Shown: positions 25,691 to 33,680, counted from the first letter of the stretch. The stretch is DNA of 64,000 bases from Akkermansiaceae bacterium UBA2381 (GCA_002344215.1 DDSV01000018.1:84234-148233), one strand, 5' to 3'. Notes: a model not told the origin generated them from the sequence alone. Made by a program: numbers and translations.

Positions 25691-26239
25691 CTAGTTGCTT
25701 TCCACATGGAGTTCGCGGAACTCCCTGGGATCATCTTTGCTCGAGTGAGATCCCTCAGTTTCAGACTTGAAGGTGAACTGCAAGACCCGGTCTTTGATTG
25801 TCACTTGGACAGTGGAGTCCGCATCAATCTCCCAGGTAAACGGTTCGACACCGATCTTGGTCTGAACATCTCCCTTACCACCTCCGAGGAAGGTGTATTT
25901 CGTGATTCCCGTAGAGGTAACCCAAGTCTTGTTCACAAACAGAGTCTTCAGTTTCTCTGCAGGCGGGAGTTCGGTCTGCTGAGCAGCTGAACCTTTGCTC
26001 TTCTCCAGAGCGGTCTTTACGGCAACGGCATCTTCGAGGCGATCGTTTTTCAGATAGGTTTCCAGAAGGCGCTGCAACTCCTGCTCGTAGGTGAGCTTCA
26101 ACGGAGCAATCGCTTTTTCCACAGCGCGCTCGTACAGATTGTTCACTCTCTGCAACTCAGCAGGGTCTGCGTGTGCGGCGGAACTGAGATAAGCTAGTGC
26201 AGCAATTATTGAAACAGCGATTCGGTGGCGAGAATCCAT
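25691..26239 (-). CDS. Secreted protein: helical region plus C-terminal beta domain, function unknown
   Basis: A 182-aa exported protein from the ATG at 26239. The longer frame runs back into the repeat at 26383-26531 and is rejected. Signal peptide IAVSIIAALAYLSSAAHA, then a charged, coiled-coil-like helical part (ELQRVNNLYERAVEKAIAPLKLTYEQELQRLLETYL) and a C-terminal beta domain around WVTSTGITKYTFLGGGKGDV. The layout matches the secreted protein at 48619-49401 (helices, then a W-containing beta domain), suggesting a distant shared family. No enzyme motif is visible. Confidence 0.68.
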   Translation of the reverse strand: MDSRHRIAVSIIAALAYLSSAAHADPAELQRVNNLYERAVEKAIAPLKLTYEQELQRLLETYLKNDRLEDAVAVKTALEKSKGSAAQQTELPPAEKLKTLFVNKTWVTSTGITKYTFLGGGKGDVQTKIGVEPFTWEIDADSTVQVTIKDRVLQFTFKSETEGSHSSKDDPREFRELHVESN

Positions 26240-26382
26240 GGTGTCGACTAAAAGCACGGAACACATCAAGGGAAAGAGCAAATTTCGTGTTAGGCTGATC
26301 GTTACACGATTGAGGCGATTTCCGTATTCGGAGGTCAATCCTTGAATCTTGAATTTCCCATCTGCGGTGAATAAAGCCCCTA

Positions 26383-26531
26383 GGGACAGATTGATTCTCC
26401 AAGGACTCCATTCCTGGTCATCCGACCCTTTCCCGGTATCCAAAAAACCCCACGTGAATCGAATAAAGGCCTTACTCCCCAAATTTCACGCGGAGAAGTC
26501 AGCAGTTTTTCAACCTGTCCTCATCTCTCTC
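26383..26531 (+). repeat. Long palindromic repeat, copy 1
   Basis: Begins GGGACAGATTGATTCTCC, continues with a segment shared with copies at 33295 and 37853 (CCGACCCTTTCCCGG, then TCGAATAAAGGCCTTA and CACGCGGAGAAGTCAGC), and ends CAACCTGTCCTCAT. The ends are inverted like those of the short form. About 150 bp, non-coding, between two minus-strand genes. Confidence 0.8.
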
Positions 26532-26532
26532 C

Positions 26533-27948
26533 TCAGCGACGCGAGAGAACCTTTCCTCCGATCGCGATAGCTATCAAGGTCAGTATCGCCGCGACGACGA
26601 AGGTGGCTCGCATGCCAGTGGCAACGGCTTCGCCAGTGGCGGATTGAAAGTCGGTCGTTGCTGATGAAATCGCAAACACGGCGCCCATCACGGATGAACC
26701 AGTGATAAGACCGAGATTGCGAGACAGATTGAGCATGCCGGAAATGACGCCTCGCTGGTCGGGCTGCACCGACTGCATGACGGTGGTGGTGTTCGCGGTT
26801 TGAAACAGGGCATAACCGGCGGTGATGAAGGCAATTGGGATGATGTAGGCGACAATGCCGAATTCTGTGGGCACGATGGCCAGAGTGAGGGAACCGATCG
26901 TCATGGCGGTGAGTCCGACGATGGTTATGCCCTGCGAGCCAAAACGGTCCACCGCTCGACCAGAGGGCATTGCAGTAAGTGCGGCGACCAACGGACCGGA
27001 GGTCATGACGATTCCCACGAGGGCGGTCTCAAGCCCGAGCGTGCGAAAGAGGTAGAACGGGCCGACGACTAGGGTCGCCATGATCACCGTGGCGACGAGG
27101 GCGCTCATGGCGAGGCTGGCACTAAGCACCGGATCACGAAACAGCTTTAATTGAATCAATGGTGAAGCGGTCTTCTTCTCGGTTTGCAGAAACAGGCCGA
27201 GCCCAACACTGGCTGCGAGCAACAGGCTGATATTCATCATGCCGAAGCTGCCACGTCCCATCGTCATGGCGAGTGCGTAGGCACTCAGCAAGAGGGCCAG
27301 CCAAAGCGAGCCCATCACATCGAGATCAGCGCGCGTGGTCTTCGGCTCGGGACGATCCTCGGTCAGGTAGTGGCGGGAAAGAACCCACGTCAGGATGCCA
27401 AGCGGCACATTGATGAGGAAGATGTAACTCCAGCCGAATCCAGCGATCAGCACCCCGCCGACCGGGGGACCAAGAGCAGTGCCCATGGCAGACATGCTGC
27501 CTAGAAAGCCCATAGCGCTGCCGGTCTTTTCCTGTGGAACGGCTTCCCTCACCATCGCCATGGAGAGGGACATCATGATAGCTGCCCCTAGTCCCTGAAC
27601 CGCTCTCGCGGCAATCAGCCATCCAAGTGCGGGCGCGATGCCGCAGAGGAACGAAGCGATGGTGAACAGGGCCAGTCCGGTGAGCAGCAGACGTTTGCGC
27701 CCGGTGATGTCTCCGAACCGTCCGACGCTGACGATCAGCGTCGTGATGGCCAGCAGATACGCCAGGACGATCCATTGGACCTCCTGAAAGGAAGCGTTGA
27801 ACGCCTGTGCCAAGGTCGGCAGGGAGACATTGGCGCTGCTGGTGCCCAAAGAGGACAGCAACATGGCGAGAGACAGGCTCGCGAGTGCCCCTTTTATTGA
27901 GGGCTGGGTGATAATGTCTTCCCGTGATGCGGTGATGGATTTGAACAT
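26533..27948 (-). CDS. MFS efflux transporter, DHA2 (EmrB/QacA-like) family
   Basis: Inner-membrane proton-driven exporter of about 471 aa from the ATG at 27948. Hydrophobicity suggests about 14 helices. Family marks include VQWIVLAYLLAITTLIVSVGRFGDITGRKRLLLTG (motif A region), the motif C-like GFLGSMSAMGTALGPPVGGVLI and WSYIFLINVPLGI. Such pumps usually export drugs or small toxic compounds; the natural substrate is unknown. It is divergent from a LysR regulator with 94 bp between starts, the usual layout for a regulator controlling its neighbour. The 96-residue upstream extension is not real coding sequence. Confidence 0.9.
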   Translation of the reverse strand: MFKSITASREDIITQPSIKGALASLSLAMLLSSLGTSSANVSLPTLAQAFNASFQEVQWIVLAYLLAITTLIVSVGRFGDITGRKRLLLTGLALFTIASFLCGIAPALGWLIAARAVQGLGAAIMMSLSMAMVREAVPQEKTGSAMGFLGSMSAMGTALGPPVGGVLIAGFGWSYIFLINVPLGILTWVLSRHYLTEDRPEPKTTRADLDVMGSLWLALLLSAYALAMTMGRGSFGMMNISLLLAASVGLGLFLQTEKKTASPLIQLKLFRDPVLSASLAMSALVATVIMATLVVGPFYLFRTLGLETALVGIVMTSGPLVAALTAMPSGRAVDRFGSQGITIVGLTAMTIGSLTLAIVPTEFGIVAYIIPIAFITAGYALFQTANTTTVMQSVQPDQRGVISGMLNLSRNLGLITGSSVMGAVFAISSATTDFQSATGEAVATGMRATFVVAAILTLIAIAIGGKVLSRR

Positions 27949-28042
27949 GGGTCCATCGTAAGCCCCTGCCCGACATGGCGGAAGACGCACCATTTGCACT
28001 GTATTATTGCGTTTGACGCCACCTTCCGGTACCGTATTTCCT

Positions 28043-28972
28043 ATGTCGAGGCCCGATCTCAATCTGCTCTTTACCCTGGATGTCCTGCTTGCGGAAGGCA
28101 GCGTGGCACGCGCAGGCCAGCGCCTGCGGCTCAGTTCATCCGCAATGAGCCGGGCACTGGCGAGGCTGCGCAAGGCGACCGCTGATCCACTGCTGGTGAG
28201 GGCGGGTCGAGGACTCGTTCCCACACCCCGTGCCATCGAACTGCGGGAGCAGGTTCACCAGCTCGTGCAGGATGCAGAAGCCGTTCTGCGTCCGTCAAAG
28301 AAGCTCAATCTCCAGCAGCTCGTCCGCACGTTCACACTGAGGACCAGTGAGGGCTTCGTGGAAAACTTCGGCCCTGGTCTGATCGCACGCGTCAACCAGG
28401 AAGCTCCCGGGGTCAGGCTTTGTTTCGTGTTGAAGCCTGACAAAGACAGTGCGCCTCTCCGCGATGGCATCATTGATCTGGAAACAGGTGTGGTAGCGAA
28501 GACCATTGGACCGGAGGTGCGCGCGCAGGCGTTGTTCCGAGATCGCTTCGTGGGCGTCGTGAGATTGGGACATTCGTTGAGCAAAGGCAGGATCACTCCC
28601 GCGCACTATGTATCCTGCGGACACATCGCTGTCTCACGACCGGGCCTGGAGATGGGGGCGATTGATGAAGCTTTGGAGCCGCTCGGACTCGAACGGCAGA
28701 TTGTCACTACCGTTGGCGGCTTCTCGACTGCGATCGCCCTAGCTCGTGCGTCCGACTTCATCGCCACGGTTCCTGAGCGCCACACTGGCGTTCTGCGCGA
28801 GGAAATGTATAGCTTTCCTCTTCCTGTCGCCACGCCTGAGTTCACGGTCTCTTTGCTCTGGCATCCGCGTATGGATGCCGATCCAGCCCACCGCTGGCTG
28901 CGCGAATGTCTCCGCGATGTGTGCTCGAATCCAAGTACTCGTTCGGCCCAGCCAAAGGGACGAAAGTCATGA
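28043..28972 (+). CDS. LysR-family transcription regulator next to the MFS gene
   Basis: DNA-binding regulator of about 309 aa from ATG 28043. N-terminal winged helix-turn-helix LNLLFTLDVLLAEGSVARAGQRLRLSSSAMSRALARLR, then a two-lobed periplasmic-binding-like effector domain. The helix-turn-helix and the RPDLNLLFTLDVLL opening resemble the NodD/LeuO-like branch. It is divergent from the MFS exporter and most likely controls it in response to a pump substrate. The 3' end overlaps the convergent LysR gene by six bases. Confidence 0.88.
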   Translation: MSRPDLNLLFTLDVLLAEGSVARAGQRLRLSSSAMSRALARLRKATADPLLVRAGRGLVPTPRAIELREQVHQLVQDAEAVLRPSKKLNLQQLVRTFTLRTSEGFVENFGPGLIARVNQEAPGVRLCFVLKPDKDSAPLRDGIIDLETGVVAKTIGPEVRAQALFRDRFVGVVRLGHSLSKGRITPAHYVSCGHIAVSRPGLEMGAIDEALEPLGLERQIVTTVGGFSTAIALARASDFIATVPERHTGVLREEMYSFPLPVATPEFTVSLLWHPRMDADPAHRWLRECLRDVCSNPSTRSAQPKGRKS

Positions 28973-29869
28973 GCCGGATGCGCTCGAAGCGAAGGCCTGT
29001 GCGGTATCCTTCAGCAACTGCAAAGGCAACGCTTGAGATCCTTCCATCAAGGCCAATCCCACCACGGCAGGCGCAGCAGGTGGGCTGAGTGGAACATACT
29101 TCAACCGCTTGCCTGCAGTGGTGGCGAGGAAGGCGGGGACGACACATACGCCTTTGCCGGATTCCACGGCTGCGATGAGACTCGGACCGCTGTCGCATTC
29201 CTCGGCGAGCGGCAATTTTTTGATTCGCGGGCCAAGCATGCGAGCGAGCAGTCGATGGTAGTTCGGGTAGTCGCGTCGTGAGTAGGCGACGATGGGTTCC
29301 TTGAGGACTTCCGCCGCCTTCACCTCGCGGCGTTTATTCCATGGATGACTCGGAGTCACGGCCACGACAATGGGGTAAGTGCGCAGCGACTGGAACTGCA
29401 CACCGCGCGGCAGTTTGCGCTCAGGCTTCACGAGAAACCCTGCATCGAGACGGCCTTTGTGGAGCCCGTCGAGCATCTCCGTCGCAGTCATGTCGTGCAG
29501 TGTCACACGCACGCCGGGGAGCTTTTTGTGAAAGGCACGCAACACGGCGGGAAGAAAGTCGGCGGTGGCTGATGGCGCATGGCCGATCTGAAGCTCGCTG
29601 CTGTGGCCGATGGCCGTCGCACGCGCGGCGGTGACGGCGGCATCCACGCGTTGCAGCGCGGCTTTGGTCTCGCGTAGAAACACGCGCCCGGCCTCGGTGA
29701 GGCGGATGGTTTTGGCAGTACGCTCAAAGAGTGACACGCCCAGCTCGGCCTCCAGATCCTTAATCTGTCGGGTGAGCGGTGGCTGCGAAACATGCAGCCT
29801 AGCGGCAGCACGCGTGACGTTCTGCTCCTCGGCCACGGCGATGAAATAGCGGAGATGTCGGAGTTCCAT
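28967..29869 (-). CDS. LysR-family regulator of the decarboxylase-like/RidA/VOC operon
   Basis: A 300-aa LysR-type regulator from the ATG at 29869 (MELRHLRYFIAVAEEQNVTRAA...LHVSQPPLTRQIKDLE), with the CatR/BenM-type opening, and a substrate-binding domain with FLPAVLRAFHKKLPGVRV and SLIAAVESGKGVCVVP. BenM-like members respond to aromatic acids or their breakdown products. It is divergent from the operon starting at 29971, and a perfect dyad with T-N11-A spacing lies between them at 29883-29897, supporting control of that operon. Confidence 0.88.
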   Translation of the reverse strand: MELRHLRYFIAVAEEQNVTRAAARLHVSQPPLTRQIKDLEAELGVSLFERTAKTIRLTEAGRVFLRETKAALQRVDAAVTAARATAIGHSSELQIGHAPSATADFLPAVLRAFHKKLPGVRVTLHDMTATEMLDGLHKGRLDAGFLVKPERKLPRGVQFQSLRTYPIVVAVTPSHPWNKRREVKAAEVLKEPIVAYSRRDYPNYHRLLARMLGPRIKKLPLAEECDSGPSLIAAVESGKGVCVVPAFLATTAGKRLKYVPLSPPAAPAVVGLALMEGSQALPLQLLKDTAQAFASSASGS

Positions 29870-29882
29870 GACAGACGTGAGT

Positions 29883-29897
29883 ATACCTGAAAGGTAT
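29883..29897. promoter_or_regulatory. LysR-type operator (T-N11-A dyad)
   Basis: ATACCTGAAAGGTAT is a perfect inverted repeat (ATACCT-GAA-AGGTAT) that fits the T-N11-A box of LysR-type regulators. It is 14 bp upstream of the LysR start at 29869 and 74 bp before the divergent ATG at 29971, where it could control both directions. Confidence 0.7.
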
Positions 29898-29970
29898 CGT
29901 GAGACAAGGAACATGGTATTTCCAGTGCTCCAATATCTCAGCGATGAATGCACACCACAATCCATCCATC

Positions 29971-30906
29971 ATGAAAACAGCACTCACACTCCTCATCTTC
30001 ACCGGCTTGTTCGCGGGACAAGCTGCATTTACCCAGGTCAAACCTCCGATGCCCCTCCTGGCCGCGCCTGGAGCGATTCACAATGGCGTGGCGGCGGCGA
30101 ACTTTGGCGAAATCGACTCATCCCGCAGCTATCCCGATGTGAGGAGCTTTCGAAAGAAGTTCGGCCTCGTCATCCCGGCCACAAACACCAGCATGGAGCA
30201 CGAGTTGTGGGGACTCATTTTTGCCAACCAAGGGCCCAACGGCCTGCATGGTGTAGGATTGCACACGGTGAATGTCATCACGCCGAGCCCGAAGCTGGAG
30301 ACCGAGGCGGATCTGCTGGAATACCAGAAGCAGTTCCTCGGTGGGCTTCGATCCGCCGTGGACACTGCCAAGCTTGGACAACCGGAATACATGATCATGG
30401 GTATGAGCCTCGAACACATCCTTTCTGGCATTGATCAGATCCGGGCGCCTATGAAGGTGGTGGAATCTCATTCCTCGCTGAAATGGGCGACGTGGCATGA
30501 TGCTGCGCCGGCGGCCTTGAATAAGTTCGGTGCACGAAGAATCGGACTGCTCACCCCCTTCGACAAGAAGGGCAACGAGTCTGCCAAACGCCTGTTCGAA
30601 GACCTGGGATTTGAGGTTGTCAGCACGTTCGGATTCTCCTGCGCCAACGCCATGCACATCGCTCACATTCCCGATTGGGCCAAGGAACGGGCCATTCTCG
30701 AATACCTCGCCACGGACAAAAACAATCTGGATGCCATCGTGCAGTGCGGCACGAACATGAGCCTTCTGGACATCACTGAAAAGCTTGAGCCTGTCATCGG
30801 CATTCCCATCCTCGGCATCAATGCCGTCACCTTCTGGCATGCTTTGCGGGAGAACGGATTCACAGCCCCGCTGGTTGGTGGTGGACGCTTGCTGAGGGAG
30901 TTTTGA
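29971..30906 (+). CDS. Asp/Glu racemase-superfamily protein (arylmalonate-decarboxylase/maleate-isomerase-like) with signal peptide
   Basis: Body matches the maleate isomerase/arylmalonate decarboxylase group: FGLVIPATNTSMEHELW, then MIMGMSLEHILSGID at the first catalytic site and VQCGTNMSLLDI at the second. The second-site Cys (C259) is present; the first site has Gly-Met-Ser (143-146) instead of Cys, as in arylmalonate decarboxylase rather than racemases or maleate isomerases, so a decarboxylase-like single-Cys mechanism is suggested. From ATG 29971 the protein begins with a signal-peptide-like stretch (LTLLIFTGLFAGQAAF), unusual for this cytosolic family. It heads an operon with RidA and VOC genes. 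Confidence 0.75.
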   Translation: MKTALTLLIFTGLFAGQAAFTQVKPPMPLLAAPGAIHNGVAAANFGEIDSSRSYPDVRSFRKKFGLVIPATNTSMEHELWGLIFANQGPNGLHGVGLHTVNVITPSPKLETEADLLEYQKQFLGGLRSAVDTAKLGQPEYMIMGMSLEHILSGIDQIRAPMKVVESHSSLKWATWHDAAPAALNKFGARRIGLLTPFDKKGNESAKRLFEDLGFEVVSTFGFSCANAMHIAHIPDWAKERAILEYLATDKNNLDAIVQCGTNMSLLDITEKLEPVIGIPILGINAVTFWHALRENGFTAPLVGGGRLLREF

Positions 30907-30909
30907 GCC

Positions 30910-31380
30910 ATGAATATCGACTCACGATTGCACGAACTCGGGCTGACCTTGCCCGATCCACCACGCCCGGCCGGGAACTATGAACCCTGGGTCATCTGCG
31001 GCCGCTGGCTTTACATCTCCGCACAGGTGCCGATTCAGAATGGGCAGCGTCGTTACACCGGTCGAGTGGGTGCTGAGCTCTCCGTGGAGGAAGGGCGCGC
31101 CGCCGCCCTGCTCACCGCGCTGAACGTGCTCGCGCAGATCCACGATGCTCTGGGCAGTTCCGAGCGACTGGAGCGACTTGTGCGCGTTGAAGGCCATGTC
31201 GCCAGCGCAGCGGGCGGTCCCAACACACCGCTCGTGCTTGATGCAGCGTCCGATCTCTTTGTCGCGGTGCTTGGCGAACGCGGCAGGCATGCCCGCACGG
31301 CTTTCACACCCGATTACCTGCCTTACAATCTTACGATTGAACTCGTCGTCACTGCGTATCTGCATTCGGAACACACATGA
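30910..31380 (+). CDS. RidA/YjgF/UK114-family protein
   Basis: A 156-aa protein of the RidA superfamily, whose founding members hydrolyse reactive enamine/imine intermediates; other branches act in catabolic pathways. The family pattern is visible: PAGNYEPWVICGRWLYISAQVPIQNG, GRVGAELSVEEGRAAALLTALNVLAQI, LVRVEGHVASA and ARTAFTPDYLPYNLTIELVVTAYL. The strict RidA arginine near the C-terminus (R105 in E. coli) falls in the region HARTAF and could be present. Starts three bases after the upstream stop and overlaps the next start by four bases (ATGA), so it is clearly operonic. Confidence 0.88.
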   Translation: MNIDSRLHELGLTLPDPPRPAGNYEPWVICGRWLYISAQVPIQNGQRRYTGRVGAELSVEEGRAAALLTALNVLAQIHDALGSSERLERLVRVEGHVASAAGGPNTPLVLDAASDLFVAVLGERGRHARTAFTPDYLPYNLTIELVVTAYLHSEHT

Positions 31381-31805
31381 ATCCCAAGATAACCCACCTC
31401 GCCGAGTCCGCGCTTTATGTGGACAACCTTGATCGCGCCGTCGCCTTTTACACCGGGCTCTTTGAGTTGCCCGTGCTCCTCCGCGATGACCGCTTCTGCG
31501 TTCTGCGCATCACCGCACAGCAGGTGCTGCTGCTCTTTCGTCGAGGGGCCAGTCTTCAGTCCACCACGCTTCCGTGCGGCATGGTGCCTGCGCACGATGG
31601 AAACGGTCCGTTGCACGTCTGCTTCGGTATCTCCGCAGATGCCGTGACAGATTGGGAGGAACGTCTGCGGGAGCAAGGCATCACGGTGGAAAGCCGCGTG
31701 CGCTGGCCCTCGGGTGCCATCAGCCTCTATTTCCGCGATCCTGATCAGCACGCTTTGGAACTTGCCACGCCGGGCGTGTTTGAAAAGTTCTTAGGGACAG
31801 GTTAA
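31377..31805 (+). CDS. VOC-family protein (glyoxalase/dioxygenase fold)
   Basis: A 142-aa vicinal-oxygen-chelate protein: LAESALYVDNLDRAVAFYTGLFELP opening, a middle strand LHVCFGIS, and the closing GAISLYFRDPDQHALELATPG with the metal-ligand Glu. Such proteins are lyases, isomerases, dioxygenases or resistance proteins; the exact reaction is unknown. Third gene of the operon, coupled by ATGA to RidA. The last four residues (LGTG) and the stop codon come from repeat copy 4, which begins inside the frame, so the native C-terminus may have been changed when the repeat inserted. Confidence 0.85.
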   Translation: MNPKITHLAESALYVDNLDRAVAFYTGLFELPVLLRDDRFCVLRITAQQVLLLFRRGASLQSTTLPCGMVPAHDGNGPLHVCFGISADAVTDWEERLREQGITVESRVRWPSGAISLYFRDPDQHALELATPGVFEKFLGTG

Positions 31806-31854
31806 TTCTCCGAAAAGTCCGCTTGCCAAAATAGGGATGAACCTGTCCCCATTT
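31793..31854 (+). repeat. Short palindromic repeat, copy 4
   Basis: AGGGACAGGTTAATTCTCC, core CGAAAAGTCCGCTTGCC, then GATGAACCTGTCCCC. The best-preserved short copy. It overlaps the last codons and stop of the VOC gene, and its stem could act as a terminator for that operon. Confidence 0.92.
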
Positions 31855-31914
31855 TCCCATAGAAGGTTTTGTCTTGGAGAACGGGCGTCTCCAAAACACG
31901 GCCGATAGCACAAG

Positions 31915-33093
31915 ATGAAAAATCTGATCCTCGGACTCACCGTGGCGGCGGGAATTTTTACGACGAATAGCACGCAGGCGCAGGATCTCAGCGACCCGAC
32001 GATCATAGCGCGCTCGCAGGTTTCGCCTGGCGATACAGCACGCCTGGGACGCGTTTTAGCCAAAGCGCGGCGCGGAGAAGGCGTGACCATTGGCGTGATT
32101 GGCGGCTCGATCACGCAGGGCACCAAAGCTTCCGTCGAAGCACATCGCTACGGCAATCTGATCGCGCAGTGGTGGCGCGACACGTTTCCGGCGGCGCAAA
32201 TCAAATTCGTCAACGCGGGAATCGGCGCCACCGGTTCCAACTATGGCGCGATGCGCCTCACGCGCGATTTGCTGGGTGCGAACCCCGATTTCGTGGTCGT
32301 TGAATATGCCGTCAACGACCCAAACGTGCAGGACTCCGCCGAAACGCTTGAAGGCATCGTGCGCCAACTGCTCAAACAGCCCAACCAAGCGGCGGTGATG
32401 CTGCTTTTCATGATGAACCAAAGCGGCAGCAACGCGCAGGAGTGGATGGCCAAAGTCGGCGCCCACTACAAATTGCCGATGGCCAGCTACCGCGACGCGC
32501 TGTGGCCCGAAATCGAGGCCAAGCGTCTGCAATGGAGCGACATCAGCCCCGATGAAGTGCATCCTAACGACCGGGGCATGGACGCCGCCGCGCGTTTCGT
32601 GACCGTGCAACTTGATGCCGCGTTAGCCGCGTTGCCCGCCGACGACAAACTGCTCGCCGTGACCCTTGTCCCGGCGCCGCTTTTCACTGACCTCTACGAA
32701 CACACCGCGCTTTTGGAAGCCGCCGCCATGCAGCCGGTGAGCAACGCAGGCTTCACCTACGACGCGCAGCGGAAAATCTGGAAAAGTGACGTGCCGGGCA
32801 GCGTTATCGAATTTGAAATCGCGGGCAGCTCGATCTTCACGATGCATTTTGTGATCAAGCGCTCGATGGGCCGCGCCAAGGTTACGGTAGACGGCGCGAA
32901 CGAAAAAATCCTCGACGGTTGGTTCAACCAAACGTGGGGAGGCTTCCGCCAAACCAACCGCATCGCGCAAAACCTGCCGCCCGGCAAACATCGGGTGCGC
33001 TTTGAAGTGCTGGCGCAGTCCAATCCCGGGAGCGACGGACACGAGTTTCAAATCATGGGCCTCGGCGCGGCGGGATTGGCGGTGCGAAATTAA
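31915..33093 (+). CDS. Secreted SGNH/GDSL hydrolase
   Basis: Exported esterase-like protein of 392 aa: signal peptide LILGLTVAAGIFTTNSTQA, block I GGSIT at 63-67 (nucleophile S65), block II Gly in VNAGIGATGSNYGA, block III Asn in VEYAVND and block V DEVHPND supplying the catalytic Asp-His. A C-terminal beta-rich domain of about 150 residues may bind carbohydrate. Likely deacetylates a polysaccharide. Codon choice is heavy in GCG, CGC and AAC compared with the neighbours, which hints at a different origin. The stop codon lies within the left copy of a 25-bp direct repeat (33089-33113). Confidence 0.85.
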   Translation: MKNLILGLTVAAGIFTTNSTQAQDLSDPTIIARSQVSPGDTARLGRVLAKARRGEGVTIGVIGGSITQGTKASVEAHRYGNLIAQWWRDTFPAAQIKFVNAGIGATGSNYGAMRLTRDLLGANPDFVVVEYAVNDPNVQDSAETLEGIVRQLLKQPNQAAVMLLFMMNQSGSNAQEWMAKVGAHYKLPMASYRDALWPEIEAKRLQWSDISPDEVHPNDRGMDAAARFVTVQLDAALAALPADDKLLAVTLVPAPLFTDLYEHTALLEAAAMQPVSNAGFTYDAQRKIWKSDVPGSVIEFEIAGSSIFTMHFVIKRSMGRAKVTVDGANEKILDGWFNQTWGGFRQTNRIAQNLPPGKHRVRFEVLAQSNPGSDGHEFQIMGLGAAGLAVRN

Positions 33094-33128
33094 ATCTTAG
33101 TTATCCTAGGGACGGGTTAATTCTCCAA
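33089..33128 (+). repeat. Direct repeat, left copy, bracketing the protease segment
   Basis: The first 25 bp (containing TTAGTTATCCTAGGGAC) are identical to 37833-37857. After one mismatch, a further 14 bp (GGTTAATTCTCCAA) also match. The right part is the left arm of a short palindromic repeat. Confidence 0.85.
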
Positions 33129-33150
33129 ACAGTCCGCCTCGTAATTCAGA
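33108..33150 (+). repeat. Short palindromic repeat, copy 5, left part only
   Basis: AGGGACGGGTTAATTCTCC followed by AAACAGTCCGCCTCG. The right arm GATGAACCTGTCCCC is missing; instead the start of the long repeat, now split by a MITE-like element, follows directly. Confidence 0.75.
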
Positions 33151-33161
33151 GGGACAGGTTA

Positions 33162-33294
33162 GAATGGCGCTGCCTTAAGGCCAACCCTCGATAGCACGAG
33201 CGACTTTTGTTTTCCCAAGAACTTCCGAAAACCACAAGATATTGCGCTTGGCGGTCGTTGACGCCAATCACGCCTGCTTAATGCAGCGCCATTC
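33162..33294. mobile_element. MITE-like element, 133 bp, inserted in a long palindromic repeat
   Basis: Ends are inverted: GAATGGCGCTGCCTTAAG at 33162-33179 and CTTAATGCAGCGCCATTC at 33277-33294, 17 of 18 positions matching. It is flanked on both sides by GGGACAGGTTA (33151-33161 and 33295-33305), an 11-bp target-site duplication. The duplicated bases are the beginning of the long repeat, so removing the element and one copy restores GGGACAGGTTAATTCTC. No coding capacity; it would need a transposase in trans. The 11-bp duplication fits IS4-type transposases. Confidence 0.85.
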
Positions 33295-33440
33295 GGGACA
33301 GGTTAATTCTCTGAGGACCCCAGAACCGGTATATCCGACACTTTCCCGGTAGCCAAGGATCCCCCATGTGAGTCGAATAAAGGCCTTATTCGCCAGATTC
33401 CACGCGGAGAAGTCAGCCGTTTTCCAACCTTTCCTCATGA
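33295..33440 (+). repeat. Long palindromic repeat, copy 2 (split by the MITE-like element)
   Basis: GGGACAGGTTAATTCTC at the left, shared internal blocks (GACACTTTCCCGGTAGCC, CACGCGGAGAAGTCAGCC) and an internal hairpin CGAATAA-AGGCC-TTATTCG, ending CAACCTTTCCTCAT. Its original left end is now at 33151, across the insertion. Confidence 0.82.
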
Positions 33441-33446
33441 TCTTGC

Positions 33447-33680
33447 GGTGGGGCGGATGCCGAAGGGATGAAAACGCGATTCCCTATCAGTAAGAGCGGA
33501 AGATCGCCGGTGATCCCGGAGGATATCGTGGCGAAATATTCGATTGGAGGGACTGAAGGTTTCCGGGGAATGGTCAAAAAAAATTCATGCCGATTTGGTT
33601 CAATTGTCGAACCCTGACAATTTTTTAGGAGGGGCGAATTTATCTTGAATCGCTCCTTGCCCCATCGCTAGGATCGCCGC
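33447..33680. other. Leader region before the first exported Lon-like protease
   Basis: About 230 bp without a gene. A small AT-rich hairpin (AATTGTC at 33602-33608, GACAATT at 33616-33622, then T residues) lies 59 bp before the ATG; it could be a terminator for upstream transcription or part of the leader. No clear promoter can be supported by eye. Confidence 0.4.

Noticed and set aside
26240..26482. N-terminal 81-residue extension of the secreted protein at 25691-26239
   Set aside because: It runs into the long palindromic repeat and precedes an internal ATG with a proper signal peptide.
27949..28236. 96-residue extension of the MFS transporter
   Set aside because: It overlaps the divergent LysR start region, has no homology, and the transporter's own N-terminus begins at the internal ATG 27948.
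33602..33626. Riboswitch or attenuator before the exported proteases
   Set aside because: Only one weak AT-rich 7-bp hairpin is visible; no conserved riboswitch core.
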